DNA of 64,000 bases from Oscillospiraceae bacterium (GTDB lineage Bacteria; Bacillota; Clostridia; Oscillospirales; Ruminococcaceae): assembly GCA_017399765.1 (NCBI GenBank), contig JAFQBH010000012.1, positions 1 to 64,000 on the forward strand, written 5' to 3'. The position numbers and the translations under genes were made by a program. This document shows positions 51,117-59,191 of this stretch, one piece after another (position 1 is the stretch's first letter; each line of letters begins with the position of its first letter). Below the pieces are notes generated by a model. That model saw nothing but the letters and a program-made list of their open reading frames with translations, ran no database searches and was not told the DNA's origin.

Positions 51117-51692
51117 ATGAAAAAGATTTTTGCAATAATGCTTGTTTTTATAATGGTTCTTGCCGGTTGTCAAAGCGACCTTCCTTCCGGAAACAGCTTC
51201 AGCGGTTTTGAAGGTTATACCCAGGAACTGAGCCAGGAAGAAATTGAAAAAATTATGAAAAGCGGAAAGGTCGAACTTGAAAACCGCCCGGACGAAAACA
51301 TCTGCTATGTAAGCATAAGCTGCAAAACCGCAGTTGAAAGCGGCGAACTTTCCGAAGCGATGTTAAAAATCCTTCCGGAAGACGGAATTATCCTCGATAG
51401 CTTTAAAGTTGAATATGAAGAAGGTGCAACGGTTTTCGATGTTTTTGCGGAAACGGTCCGGGAAAACAAAATACATATGGAATATACCGGCGCGGCAAAA
51501 ATTCCTTATATCGAAGGCGTTTCTAACCTTTATGAATTCGATTGCGGTCCGCTTTCCGGCTGGATGTATAAGGTAAACGGTTGGTTCCCGAGTTTTAATA
51601 TGGGACAATATAAAGTCGAGCGCGGCGACCATATCGAGATAATTTATACCTGCGATCTCGGCGATGACGTCGGAGATACTTACGGACACTGA
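51117..51692 (+). CDS. DUF4430 lipoprotein, predicted cobalamin-binding component of an ECF system
   Basis: The 191-residue precursor has a lipoprotein signal (LAGCQ). The mature domain is DUF4430, the fold shared with the C-terminal part of transcobalamin/intrinsic factor: YEEGATVFDVFAETV and SGWMYKVNGWFPSFNMGQYKVERGDHIEIIYTCDLG. It sits behind a cobalamin riboswitch and in front of ECF genes, so it most likely captures corrinoids at the outer face of the membrane. Binding is inferred from family and context. Confidence 0.85.
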   Translation: MKKIFAIMLVFIMVLAGCQSDLPSGNSFSGFEGYTQELSQEEIEKIMKSGKVELENRPDENICYVSISCKTAVESGELSEAMLKILPEDGIILDSFKVEYEEGATVFDVFAETVRENKIHMEYTGAAKIPYIEGVSNLYEFDCGPLSGWMYKVNGWFPSFNMGQYKVERGDHIEIIYTCDLGDDVGDTYGH

Positions 51693-51717
51693 TTTTTAAG
51701 AAAAAGGAAGCAACAAA

Positions 51718-52620
51718 ATGGATTCTGAAAAGAAACTTAAAACAGAATCGGGACTTTCGCTTTTTCACCCATGGGTAAGTTTTATCTATTTCGTGGCGGT
51801 GATTGCGGGAACCCTTCTTTTTATCCACCCGGTTTTTGTGGCGGTTTCTTTGGCTTGCGCAATTTTTTCTTCCGTAATGATAAACGGAAGAAAAACGGTT
51901 TTTGCAACCCTCGGTTTCGGAATCCCGATGTTTGTTTTCATCGCTCTTGCGAACCCGCTTTTTAACCACAGGGGAATGACGGTTCTTTTCTATCTTTTCG
52001 ATAATCCGGTAACTCTTGAAGCAACGGTTTACGGAATCGTTTCCGCCGGAATGATGTTTGCGGCGGTGGTCTGGTTCACCTGTTATAACACCGTTGTGAC
52101 TTCCGACAAATTCATCTATATTTTCGGAAGGATTTTACCTTCGATCGCGCTTATCGTTTCAATGACCCTTTCTCTGATTCCGCGGCTTATTGAACAGATA
52201 AAAGTTATCGCGGATTCCCAGCGGAGCATCGGTCTTGACTGGAAAAGCGGAAGCATAAAACAAAGGATCCGTTCCGGCGCAAGAATACTTTCCATTTTAG
52301 TCAGCTGGGCGCTTGAAGATGCGGTAATAACCGCGGATTCAATGAGGGCAAGAGGTTACGGTCAGCATAAGCGGAGCACTTTTTCAATTTTCCGCTTCGG
52401 AAAAAAAGACGGGAAGATGCTTGCGCTGATACTTGTTCTTTTTGCCGCGGAGATTTTTACTTATGCAAGCGGCAGAGGAACAATGGAGTTTTATCCGGCA
52501 ATGTTCTTCAGAAAAATTGATTTAATCGACATAATTATCTACTTTTCGTATATAACGCTTGGAATTTTACCGGCGGTAATTCAAATTAAGGAGGACTTAA
52601 AATGGAAGCAGTTAAAGTAA
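51718..52620 (+). CDS. ecfT: Energy-coupling factor transporter transmembrane protein EcfT
   Basis: The 300-residue protein has five to six membrane helices and the EcfT coupling signature ADSMRARGYG (A-R-G motif) plus RLIEQIKVIADSQRSIGLDW for contact with the ATPases. It links the S component to the ATP-hydrolysing subunits. It overlaps the ATPase gene by 19 bases. It belongs to the cobalamin-controlled unit. Confidence 0.92.
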   Translation: MDSEKKLKTESGLSLFHPWVSFIYFVAVIAGTLLFIHPVFVAVSLACAIFSSVMINGRKTVFATLGFGIPMFVFIALANPLFNHRGMTVLFYLFDNPVTLEATVYGIVSAGMMFAAVVWFTCYNTVVTSDKFIYIFGRILPSIALIVSMTLSLIPRLIEQIKVIADSQRSIGLDWKSGSIKQRIRSGARILSILVSWALEDAVITADSMRARGYGQHKRSTFSIFRFGKKDGKMLALILVLFAAEIFTYASGRGTMEFYPAMFFRKIDLIDIIIYFSYITLGILPAVIQIKEDLKWKQLK

Positions 52621-54266
52621 AAAATTTCAGCTTCGATTATGCCATCGGCAACGAAACAGCCCTCCGCGATATAAACTTTACCGTTAACGAGGGCGAATTC
52701 ATTGTTGTCTGCGGTCCTTCCGGCTGCGGAAAATCGACCCTTTTAAAAAGCCTTAAGCCCCAGATTAAACCCAACGGAACGACCAGAGGTTCGGTTGAAT
52801 TTTACGGCGAGGACGTTTATTCCCTTCCGGAAGAAAAAACCGCCGGCGAAATCGGCTTTGTAATGCAGAATCCGGACGCCCAGATAGTTACCGATAAGGT
52901 CTGGCACGAACTTGCCTTCGGCCTTGAAAATATCGGCGTCGCTACCCCGATAATCAGAAGCAGAGTTGCGGAAATGGCGAACTATTTCGGAATTCATAAC
53001 TGGTTCCGGAAGAAAACCGCCGAACTTTCCGGCGGACAAAAACAGCTTCTTAACCTTGCTTCAATAATGCTTATGCAGCCGAAGCTCCTTATCCTTGACG
53101 AACCTTCGAGCCAGCTTGACCCAATCGCCGCAAGGGAGTTTCTTGAAAACGTCCGCAAGATAAACCTTGAACTCGGCACTACTATAATTATCACCGAGCA
53201 TAACCTTGAGGAAGTTTACGGCTATGCGGATAAGGTTCTTCTTATGGAGGAAGGAACAGTCAAAAAATTCCTTCCGCCACAGGAAATGGCGCAGTATCTT
53301 GCGACCGAGGAACACGAAGGAATGTATAAGGCTCTGCCCACACCCGCAAGAATGTACGGAAGCGTGCTCAGGGGAAAATGCCCTTTGAGCATTGTCGAGG
53401 GCAGAAGCTGGTTCAGCCGCCTTGTTGACGAAAAACACCCGGAATCTCCGGTGCTCAAAGAGCACGAAAGACCGGAAGAGAAGGTCATCGAGGTTTCGGA
53501 AGTCTGGTTCCAGTATGAAAAAGGCGCAGACCCGGTGCTCAGGGATCTTTCCCTTTCCGTAAGAAAAGGCGAGATCTGCTCGATCCTCGGCGGAAACGGC
53601 GCAGGAAAAACAACGATGCTTTCGGTTGTTTCCCAAAAGCGGAAATATAATATGGGAAGCGTTAAAATTTCCGGAAAGGAACTTAATAAATATAAAGGCG
53701 TCGAGCTTTTTGAGCACAACATGGCGGTTCTTCCCCAGAACCCCCAGTCCCTTTTTGTTTTCGAAACTCTCCGAAGAGATCTCGAAGAGATTTTTGCCGG
53801 CAAAAAAATTTCGAAGGCGGAAATTGAGGAAAGAGTTTTGAGCATGGCGAAAAAGATGGAGATAGATTCCCTTCTTGACCGCCATCCTTATGACCTTTCC
53901 GGCGGCGAAATGCAAAAGGCCGCCCTTGCAAAAATCCTTCTTCTTGAACCGAAGATTCTTCTTCTTGATGAACCAACCAAGGGAATGGACGCTCTCTCAA
54001 AAGAAAATATGGGTAACATTCTTCGGGAACTTGCTTCCGAAGGAAAAACCGTGCTCATGGTTACCCATGATATAGAATTCTGTGCAAAATATTCCGACCA
54101 TTGCATGCTTTTCTTTGACGGCTACATTGTTTCCGAAGGAAGCCCGAAAAAGTTTTTCTCCGAAAACAGCTTTTATACAACTGCGGCAAGCCGCATGACA
54201 AGGCATCTTGTTCAGAATATCATAACTTGCGAGGAAGGTGAAAAGCTTTGCAGAAGCCTTCTTTAA
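52602..54266 (+). CDS. Fused double ATPase of the ECF transporter (EcfA1-EcfA2)
   Basis: The 554-residue protein holds two complete ATP-binding domains in one chain. Domain 1 (about 3-235) has GPSGCGKST, LSGGQKQ, LLILDEPSSQLDP and ITEHN. Domain 2 (about 300-530) has GGNGAGKTT, LSGGEMQKAALAKIL, ILLLDEPTKGMDA and VTHD. It supplies energy for uptake with EcfT. Separate EcfA and EcfA' genes are more usual in shared (group II) systems, whereas a dedicated fused ATPase fits a group I transporter specific for its own S subunit. Confidence 0.93.
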   Translation: MEAVKVKNFSFDYAIGNETALRDINFTVNEGEFIVVCGPSGCGKSTLLKSLKPQIKPNGTTRGSVEFYGEDVYSLPEEKTAGEIGFVMQNPDAQIVTDKVWHELAFGLENIGVATPIIRSRVAEMANYFGIHNWFRKKTAELSGGQKQLLNLASIMLMQPKLLILDEPSSQLDPIAAREFLENVRKINLELGTTIIITEHNLEEVYGYADKVLLMEEGTVKKFLPPQEMAQYLATEEHEGMYKALPTPARMYGSVLRGKCPLSIVEGRSWFSRLVDEKHPESPVLKEHERPEEKVIEVSEVWFQYEKGADPVLRDLSLSVRKGEICSILGGNGAGKTTMLSVVSQKRKYNMGSVKISGKELNKYKGVELFEHNMAVLPQNPQSLFVFETLRRDLEEIFAGKKISKAEIEERVLSMAKKMEIDSLLDRHPYDLSGGEMQKAALAKILLLEPKILLLDEPTKGMDALSKENMGNILRELASEGKTVLMVTHDIEFCAKYSDHCMLFFDGYIVSEGSPKKFFSENSFYTTAASRMTRHLVQNIITCEEGEKLCRSLL

Positions 54267-54955
54267 AAAAATTCCGAACAAAAGCGGCGTTTATTCTTGT
54301 TTGCATGCTTTTTCCGCTGACTCTTTGGTTTTTTATGGCAACCGGAGCAAAAAATTACGGATTCATAAGCATGATAATGGTGATCCTTGCGCTTATTCCG
54401 TTTCTGATGCTTTATGAAATGAAAAAGCCGAAGGCAAGGGAATGGATTCCTCTTGCGGTAATGGCGGCAATTGCCGCCGTCGGAAGAGCGGCTTTTGCTT
54501 TTGTTCCGCATTTTAAACCCACTTCCGCAATAATTGTGATTACGGCAATGGTCTTCGGGCCGGAAGCGGGTTTTTTAACCGGAGCGATCGCCGCCCTTGC
54601 TTCAAACCTTTTCTTTGGCCAGGGTCCATGGACCCCATGGCAGATGTTCGCCTGGGGATTAATCGGTTTTCTTGCGGGTCTGCTTTCAAAAGCCGGATTT
54701 CTTAAAAAGAAATGGCAGCTTATCGTTTTCGGAATCTGCTGCGGATATATATACGGCTGGATTCTTAACATCTGGAACGGAGCGGGTTTTGTCTATGGTC
54801 TTTCCTGGCAAAGTTATATAAGCCTTTGTGTAACAAGCATTATTCCGGACGGAATCCATTCCGCCGCAACGGTTGTTTTCCTGCTTTTGCTTTCGGATTC
54901 CTGGGGAGCAAAGCTTAGGAGAGTAAAAGACAAATTCGGAATTTTGGCAAACTGA
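54248..54955 (+). CDS. ECF transporter S component, predicted cobalamin-specific
   Basis: The 235-residue protein has six membrane helices and an S-component look: LAVMAAIAAVGRAAFAFVPHFKPTSAIIVITAMVFGPEAGFLTG, then GPWTPWQMFAWGLIGFLAG. It has the small-residue helix faces that bind EcfT. The riboswitch and DUF4430 partner point to cobalamin or a precursor. The start is TTG 54248 inside the ATPase gene, with a GAGGAAGGTG site. A similar S family exists in Clostridioides, from memory. Confidence 0.85.
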   Translation: MQKPSLKKFRTKAAFILVCMLFPLTLWFFMATGAKNYGFISMIMVILALIPFLMLYEMKKPKAREWIPLAVMAAIAAVGRAAFAFVPHFKPTSAIIVITAMVFGPEAGFLTGAIAALASNLFFGQGPWTPWQMFAWGLIGFLAGLLSKAGFLKKKWQLIVFGICCGYIYGWILNIWNGAGFVYGLSWQSYISLCVTSIIPDGIHSAATVVFLLLLSDSWGAKLRRVKDKFGILAN

Positions 54956-54964
54956 ATAAAATTG

Positions 54965-54992
54965 AAAAAATCCGCCTTATGGCGGATTTTTT
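54965..54992. terminator. Bidirectional terminator after the ECF operon
   Basis: AAAAAATCCGCC pairs with GGCGGATTTTTT around TTAT; it also ends the convergent M14 gene. Confidence 0.9.
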
Positions 54993-55884
54993 ACATAATG
55001 AGAGCCTTGACAAGGGCCGGAAGGATTTTTTTATAAATTTTTTCAAAATCAGAAAGCGGCAAAGGGTTTTCACCAATGCCGATTTCAACCGTAAACCCCG
55101 GCCTTTTGAATTTTTCAATATACCAGTCTTTAAGTCCGCCGTGGGAAGCCATTCCTTTGGGAACGGCGATTTTATATCCGCAGGAAAGGGAAAATTCTTC
55201 CGCAATGTCACGGCTTATCAAAGGAGTTCCGGGGCCGTAATACCAATAGATTTCCTCGCCCTGTGAATGGAACGAATAAAGACGCGATATATCAAAAGTG
55301 CTGCAGAAACCGCAGACAGCCCTTGTTTCCGGTTCGGAAAAAGCTTTCGGACCGCCGTATTGTCTTGGCGAAGGACCGAATATTCCGTTTTTTCTTTCAA
55401 TTTCGTGAAGAATATCCCATCCGGCGCCAAAGTTGTGGTTTATATCAACGCCCTTGGCGTTGGCGTTCCAATGCCGGAAATCGCCCTTTGCAAGACGTTC
55501 CACATTTTTCCCGGAAGAAAGCGCGCCGCTTTTACCTTTAAGGCTTATTTCAACTCCATCGGGGTTGAGCACCGGAATAATACAAAGTCCCCTTTTTGAA
55601 AGAGCGGACCCCACGTTGATTTTGCAAAGCTTTTCGCCTTGCTCAAAGGCACGGCAAACTTCGTCAAAAAAACGAAACAGAACAAGAGATGTAAGCCATT
55701 CGCTTCCGTGGGTTGCGCCAGTGAAAAGAATTGAACCGGTCGGTTTGCCGATGGACAGCACCGGGATTTTTCTTCCGAGCACGCTTTTGCCGACAAAGAA
55801 AATTTTTGAGCACGGGTGCTCTTTTGAAATCGCATTTATATATTTTTTCAGGTTTTCCGCCGTGGGCGGCATATTATATTCCAA
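54991..55884 (-). CDS. M14-family zinc carboxypeptidase (gamma-D-glutamyl-meso-diaminopimelate peptidase-like)
   Basis: The 297-residue protein has the M14 zinc motif GATHGSEW (H-x2-E), a third ligand in YSFHSQGEEIYWYYG, NPDGVE, DINHNFGAGW and the catalytic glutamate in FTVEIGIGENPLP. This set is typical of peptidases that cut gamma-D-Glu-mesoDAP links in wall peptides. There is no signal peptide or LysM domain, so it may recycle muropeptides inside the cell or act in sporulation. The start is TTG 55884 with a GGGAGG site. Confidence 0.88.
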   Translation of the reverse strand: MEYNMPPTAENLKKYINAISKEHPCSKIFFVGKSVLGRKIPVLSIGKPTGSILFTGATHGSEWLTSLVLFRFFDEVCRAFEQGEKLCKINVGSALSKRGLCIIPVLNPDGVEISLKGKSGALSSGKNVERLAKGDFRHWNANAKGVDINHNFGAGWDILHEIERKNGIFGPSPRQYGGPKAFSEPETRAVCGFCSTFDISRLYSFHSQGEEIYWYYGPGTPLISRDIAEEFSLSCGYKIAVPKGMASHGGLKDWYIEKFKRPGFTVEIGIGENPLPLSDFEKIYKKILPALVKALIM

Positions 55885-55962
55885 AAAAATTCCTCCCGGA
55901 TATTCATTTCCGGTTAAATATATGCTAAAATATTAAAAAATAGCCCTTGGGGAGGAACGAAA

Positions 55963-56499
55963 ATGATTGTTGAAGAAAAGAAAATAAGTTCCGAAGAAAA
56001 GTTTAACGGATACATTATGAATGTTTTCAAAGACGAGGTTTCCCTTAACGGAAAAAAAGCTTTCAGAGAGGTTGTTCGCCACAAAGGCGCAACGGCGGTT
56101 CTTGCGGTTGATAAAAACAAAGAAGGATTTTTTGTGGAACAATTCCGCTATCCTGTTGGAAAACCGCTTTTTGAAGCACCGGCGGGAAAAATTGACCCCG
56201 GCGAAGAACCGCTTGCATGCGCAAAGCGCGAACTTTATGAAGAATGCGGAGTTCTTGCGGAAAAATGGACGGAACTTGGTCCGATGTTTTCCTCACCTGG
56301 TTTTTGTGACGAAGTTATCCACCTTTTCCTTGCCGAAGATCTTTCGGAATCCGAACCGAATCCCGACGAAGACGAGTTTCTTGATATAATAAAGCTTCCG
56401 GTTTCTGAGGTTTTGGAGCGCGTACGAAAAGGCGAAATTCCGGATGCCAAAACCCAGATATTGGTTCTCAGGGTGTGCGATTTGCTTGGAATAAAGTAA
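55963..56499 (+). CDS. NUDIX hydrolase, ADP-ribose pyrophosphatase-like
   Basis: The 178-residue protein has the NUDIX box GKIDPGEEPLACAKRELYEECGV and the ADP-ribose-type features EQFRYPVGKPLFEAPAG before it and SPGFCDEVIHLFLAEDL after it. It should split ADP-ribose or a related nucleotide-sugar to AMP and ribose phosphate. A GGGGAGG site precedes ATG 55963. It is monocistronic. Confidence 0.92.
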   Translation: MIVEEKKISSEEKFNGYIMNVFKDEVSLNGKKAFREVVRHKGATAVLAVDKNKEGFFVEQFRYPVGKPLFEAPAGKIDPGEEPLACAKRELYEECGVLAEKWTELGPMFSSPGFCDEVIHLFLAEDLSESEPNPDEDEFLDIIKLPVSEVLERVRKGEIPDAKTQILVLRVCDLLGIK

Positions 56500-56504
56500 G
56501 ATAT

Positions 56505-56541
56505 AAAAAACGGCTTTCTGATTTGCAGAAAGCCGTTTTTT
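56505..56541. terminator. Bidirectional terminator
   Basis: AAAAAACGGCTTTCTG pairs with CAGAAAGCCGTTTTTT, between convergent genes. Confidence 0.92.
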
Positions 56542-56558
56542 GTATGCATTAAAATTAA

Positions 56559-57947
56559 TTATCCGCGTCCGTCGATTATTACAATTCCGGGTGTTTCCTC
56601 TTTTTCGGAAGGTTCCTCTGTCTCTTCCGGTTCTTCAGTTTCTTCCGGTTCTTCAGGTTCGGTTTCCTCTTCGGGAACGGAAGGGGTTACGGGAACAGAA
56701 GGTGTTTCCGGTACGGAAGGGGTAGCGGGAACGAAAGGTTCTTCAGGAATTTCAGGTTCTTCGGGAATTCCGGTAAAATAAGCTTCGTTGTAAAGAAGAA
56801 TATGACCGGAAGCACCTTTTGAAGCAAGGTAATCGAAAATTCCTTGGGTTTGTTCTTTGGTGAATCCTTCAAAATCAAGAACAGGAAGGATATCAAGCCC
56901 GCCAATGCTTCCGAGAGATTCATAAATTTTAACGAAAACTTCGGTTATGTCATCGGGCATTCTTCTGAAATAAAATTCATCGCTGAATTTTTCCCCTATG
57001 AAATCTTCAATATCAATTTTTGGAACGTAACCGTCGGCCGAGAAAGCAAGAGCAGTTCCGCCGTATATATCGGAACCGGAAACCGTTTCATAGCTTTCAA
57101 AAGCAATAAGAAGATCGGTATCCGTAACAACGGTCGAAGAATAAATTCGTTTCGAAAATTGAGCAAGAATTTCGCCGGGGGACAGATCTTCCGTTCCCAC
57201 ACCGAAATAAGCGTATTCCATTCCTTCGTTTTCGGGAAAGCGGAGTCCATCAAGAAGGATGGCGTCAACTTCACTGTCAATGGCATCGAAAACGATATCA
57301 AGAATATATTTCTGAGCAGTATCGGAATAGGGGTTGAGCCAGGGCTTTCCGCCGTTGTCAACGCTGTCATCAAGCCAGAGTATGCCGTCTTCGGATTCAT
57401 AGCGGATAGCCATATCAATTGCGTTATAAGGAGCGGTGCTGTCTTCAAAAGCGTAAATTCTTGCAATAACATCAAAACCGCAGTCTTTTGCTGTTTTGAT
57501 CCTTGCATCAAGGTTTACGGCGTTTTCGGTTATAGCACCGGCATTGATGACGCTTACCTGGCCGGAACGATAAGTTACGGTTCCGCCGGCGGTTTTCATA
57601 TCAATAACGACAGCGGTTACCTCATCACCAAGAGATTTTATAAAAGAATAATAATCAATGGAATTGTAAAGAACTTCTTCCGGAACGGTTACGGCAACAA
57701 CGTCCTTTTCAAGGAATTCTTCCGGTGCAGGCTGGTAAACCTGTTCCGGAGGTTTTTCCGGAATGGGGTCCTGCTGGATTATTTCCTTGTTTTTTTCGTT
57801 TATTGCCTGCATAAGCGGTTCATAGGAAAACCAGCCTATTCCGAAAAGAGAAGCAACAATTACGGCGATAAGAACGCCTTTTATTATTTTTCCCTTTATG
57901 GGGTTGTAAATTCTTGAACGATAATGTTTTATTTTGTACTTTTTCAT
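56559..57947 (-). CDS. Putative glycoside hydrolase-like protein (DUF4015 family) with Pro/Glu-rich tail
   Basis: The 462-residue protein has an N-terminal membrane anchor (about 22-42), a linker, and a barrel-like domain (about 85-385): SIDYYSFIKSLGDEVTAVVIDMK, FDVIARIYAFED, WLNPYSDTAQKYILDIVFDAI and AILLDGLRFPEN, as in DUF4015-type putative glycoside hydrolases. A tail of about 70 residues repeats E-P-E-x-P and T-P-S-V-P units, suggesting wall spanning. It follows rnfA by 12 bp, so it is in the same transcription unit; a functional link is unproven. Confidence 0.78.
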   Translation of the reverse strand: MKKYKIKHYRSRIYNPIKGKIIKGVLIAVIVASLFGIGWFSYEPLMQAINEKNKEIIQQDPIPEKPPEQVYQPAPEEFLEKDVVAVTVPEEVLYNSIDYYSFIKSLGDEVTAVVIDMKTAGGTVTYRSGQVSVINAGAITENAVNLDARIKTAKDCGFDVIARIYAFEDSTAPYNAIDMAIRYESEDGILWLDDSVDNGGKPWLNPYSDTAQKYILDIVFDAIDSEVDAILLDGLRFPENEGMEYAYFGVGTEDLSPGEILAQFSKRIYSSTVVTDTDLLIAFESYETVSGSDIYGGTALAFSADGYVPKIDIEDFIGEKFSDEFYFRRMPDDITEVFVKIYESLGSIGGLDILPVLDFEGFTKEQTQGIFDYLASKGASGHILLYNEAYFTGIPEEPEIPEEPFVPATPSVPETPSVPVTPSVPEEETEPEEPEETEEPEETEEPSEKEETPGIVIIDGRG

Positions 57948-57959
57948 AAAAACACACCT

Positions 57960-58553
57960 TTAAGTGGGAAGCTGGTGACCGACAAGACCATAGAAAGCAA
58001 GCGAAAGAAGCCCAAGATAGATTAAAGCAATGGGAATTCCGCGGAAAATTTTAGGAACACGGCAATATTCAAGTCTGGTAAGACCATAACCTACCATTAT
58101 TACTGCAAAGCCGAAGCCAAGGCTCATTCCGATTCCGTAACCGACTGTGCTGATAAGGTCAAGACGTTCGCTTGAAGGAATAAGAAGAGAACCAAGGGTC
58201 GCACAGTTGAAAACCGCCGCACCAAGGGTCATTCCAAAATGTTCGAACTGGTCGGGAAGAAATTTTTTAATTAAAAAATATGCCGCAACGTAAACGACAG
58301 CCATAACCGCAATGTAAAGCAGCGGGATAAGAACGTGGCGGAACTCGCTGTTATAGATCATGCCGCGCAGCGGATATCCGATAACGCCGGAAACGGTTGT
58401 GACCGCCATAAGCAAAAGGACGTAGCGCAAAAGCTCTTTCGGGCGCTTTGTAAGATAGAACATCCAGCTTGTGCCGATGGATCTTGTGAAAACAATGTTT
58501 TCAACAAAAAGTGCGGTAAGCATCATGGTGAAGAACTGAAAAACATAAGTCAT
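57960..58553 (-). CDS. rnfA: RnfA-like membrane subunit, one cluster cysteine missing
   Basis: The 197-residue protein has six helices with the RnfA plan: TALFVENIVFTRSIGTSWMF at the start, FNCATLGSLL in the middle and IPIALIYLGLLSLAFYG at the end. In standard RnfA the first region reads G-(I/L)-C-P and that cysteine helps bind the intramembrane [2Fe-2S] cluster; here it is G-T-S-W. The second cysteine, in the NCA motif, is present. It overlaps rnfE by four bases. Sequence identity is low enough that a different function is possible. Confidence 0.82.
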   Translation of the reverse strand: MTYVFQFFTMMLTALFVENIVFTRSIGTSWMFYLTKRPKELLRYVLLLMAVTTVSGVIGYPLRGMIYNSEFRHVLIPLLYIAVMAVVYVAAYFLIKKFLPDQFEHFGMTLGAAVFNCATLGSLLIPSSERLDLISTVGYGIGMSLGFGFAVIMVGYGLTRLEYCRVPKIFRGIPIALIYLGLLSLAFYGLVGHQLPT

Positions 58554-59191
58554 AAATTTTCCTCCTCACCAACCGGAATTTCTTCCGGTCTTTTTATGAT
58601 ATCTTTTACCCAGTTAATAATTGCGGCCATAAAACCAAGAAGAATGAATCCCCAGAAAGGAAGTTTTACCGCGGAGAAAGAAGCTTCGGCAATTTTGAAC
58701 CCCCAAAGACTTCCGCTTCCGAAAAATTCTCTTGCCGCACCAAGAAGAATTGCAGTAATTGCAAAACCTGCGGAAATGCAAAGCCCGTTTACGGCGGCCA
58801 GAGAAGGTTTTTGTTTTTCGGCAAATTTGGAAGAATACACTATGGGAACAGTTGAAACCGCAAGAAGAGCCGGGTAGATTCCAAGGGAATCGAAAATTGT
58901 TGCGGAAATGCTGCCGCAAATGAAATATGCGGGAAGAAGCATTGCGGCGGAAAGAACGGCATAACAAACGATTTTAAGCCAATCCGGAAGTTTTTTGCCT
59001 ATTGCAGAAGCAAAAACAAGAACCGGAACGGTTATCAGAAGATAAGTTATGGAAAGAGCAACACCGTTCTGAAGGGTTGTGTCGCCGGCGGCAAGCTGGC
59101 CGATAACAAGACCGAGAACAAGAACCGGATTTCGGGAAAAAATATAAGCAAGGCTTTCTTTAAAGCCGTTTTTTTCTTTTTCGGCAATCAT
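58550..59191 (-). CDS. rnfE: RnfE-like membrane subunit, both cluster cysteines missing
   Basis: The 213-residue protein has six helices and RnfE features: NPVLVLGLVIGQLAAGD, SKFAEKQKPSLAAVNGLCISAGF and ILLGAAREFFGSG. Standard RnfE carries cysteine in LGLCP and in TNC; here these places read G-L-V-I-G and S-T-V. Without them the usual intramembrane [2Fe-2S] cluster between RnfA and RnfE could not form normally. It overlaps rnfD and rnfA by four bases each; no rnfG lies between D and E. Confidence 0.82.
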   Translation of the reverse strand: MIAEKEKNGFKESLAYIFSRNPVLVLGLVIGQLAAGDTTLQNGVALSITYLLITVPVLVFASAIGKKLPDWLKIVCYAVLSAAMLLPAYFICGSISATIFDSLGIYPALLAVSTVPIVYSSKFAEKQKPSLAAVNGLCISAGFAITAILLGAAREFFGSGSLWGFKIAEASFSAVKLPFWGFILLGFMAAIINWVKDIIKRPEEIPVGEEENL

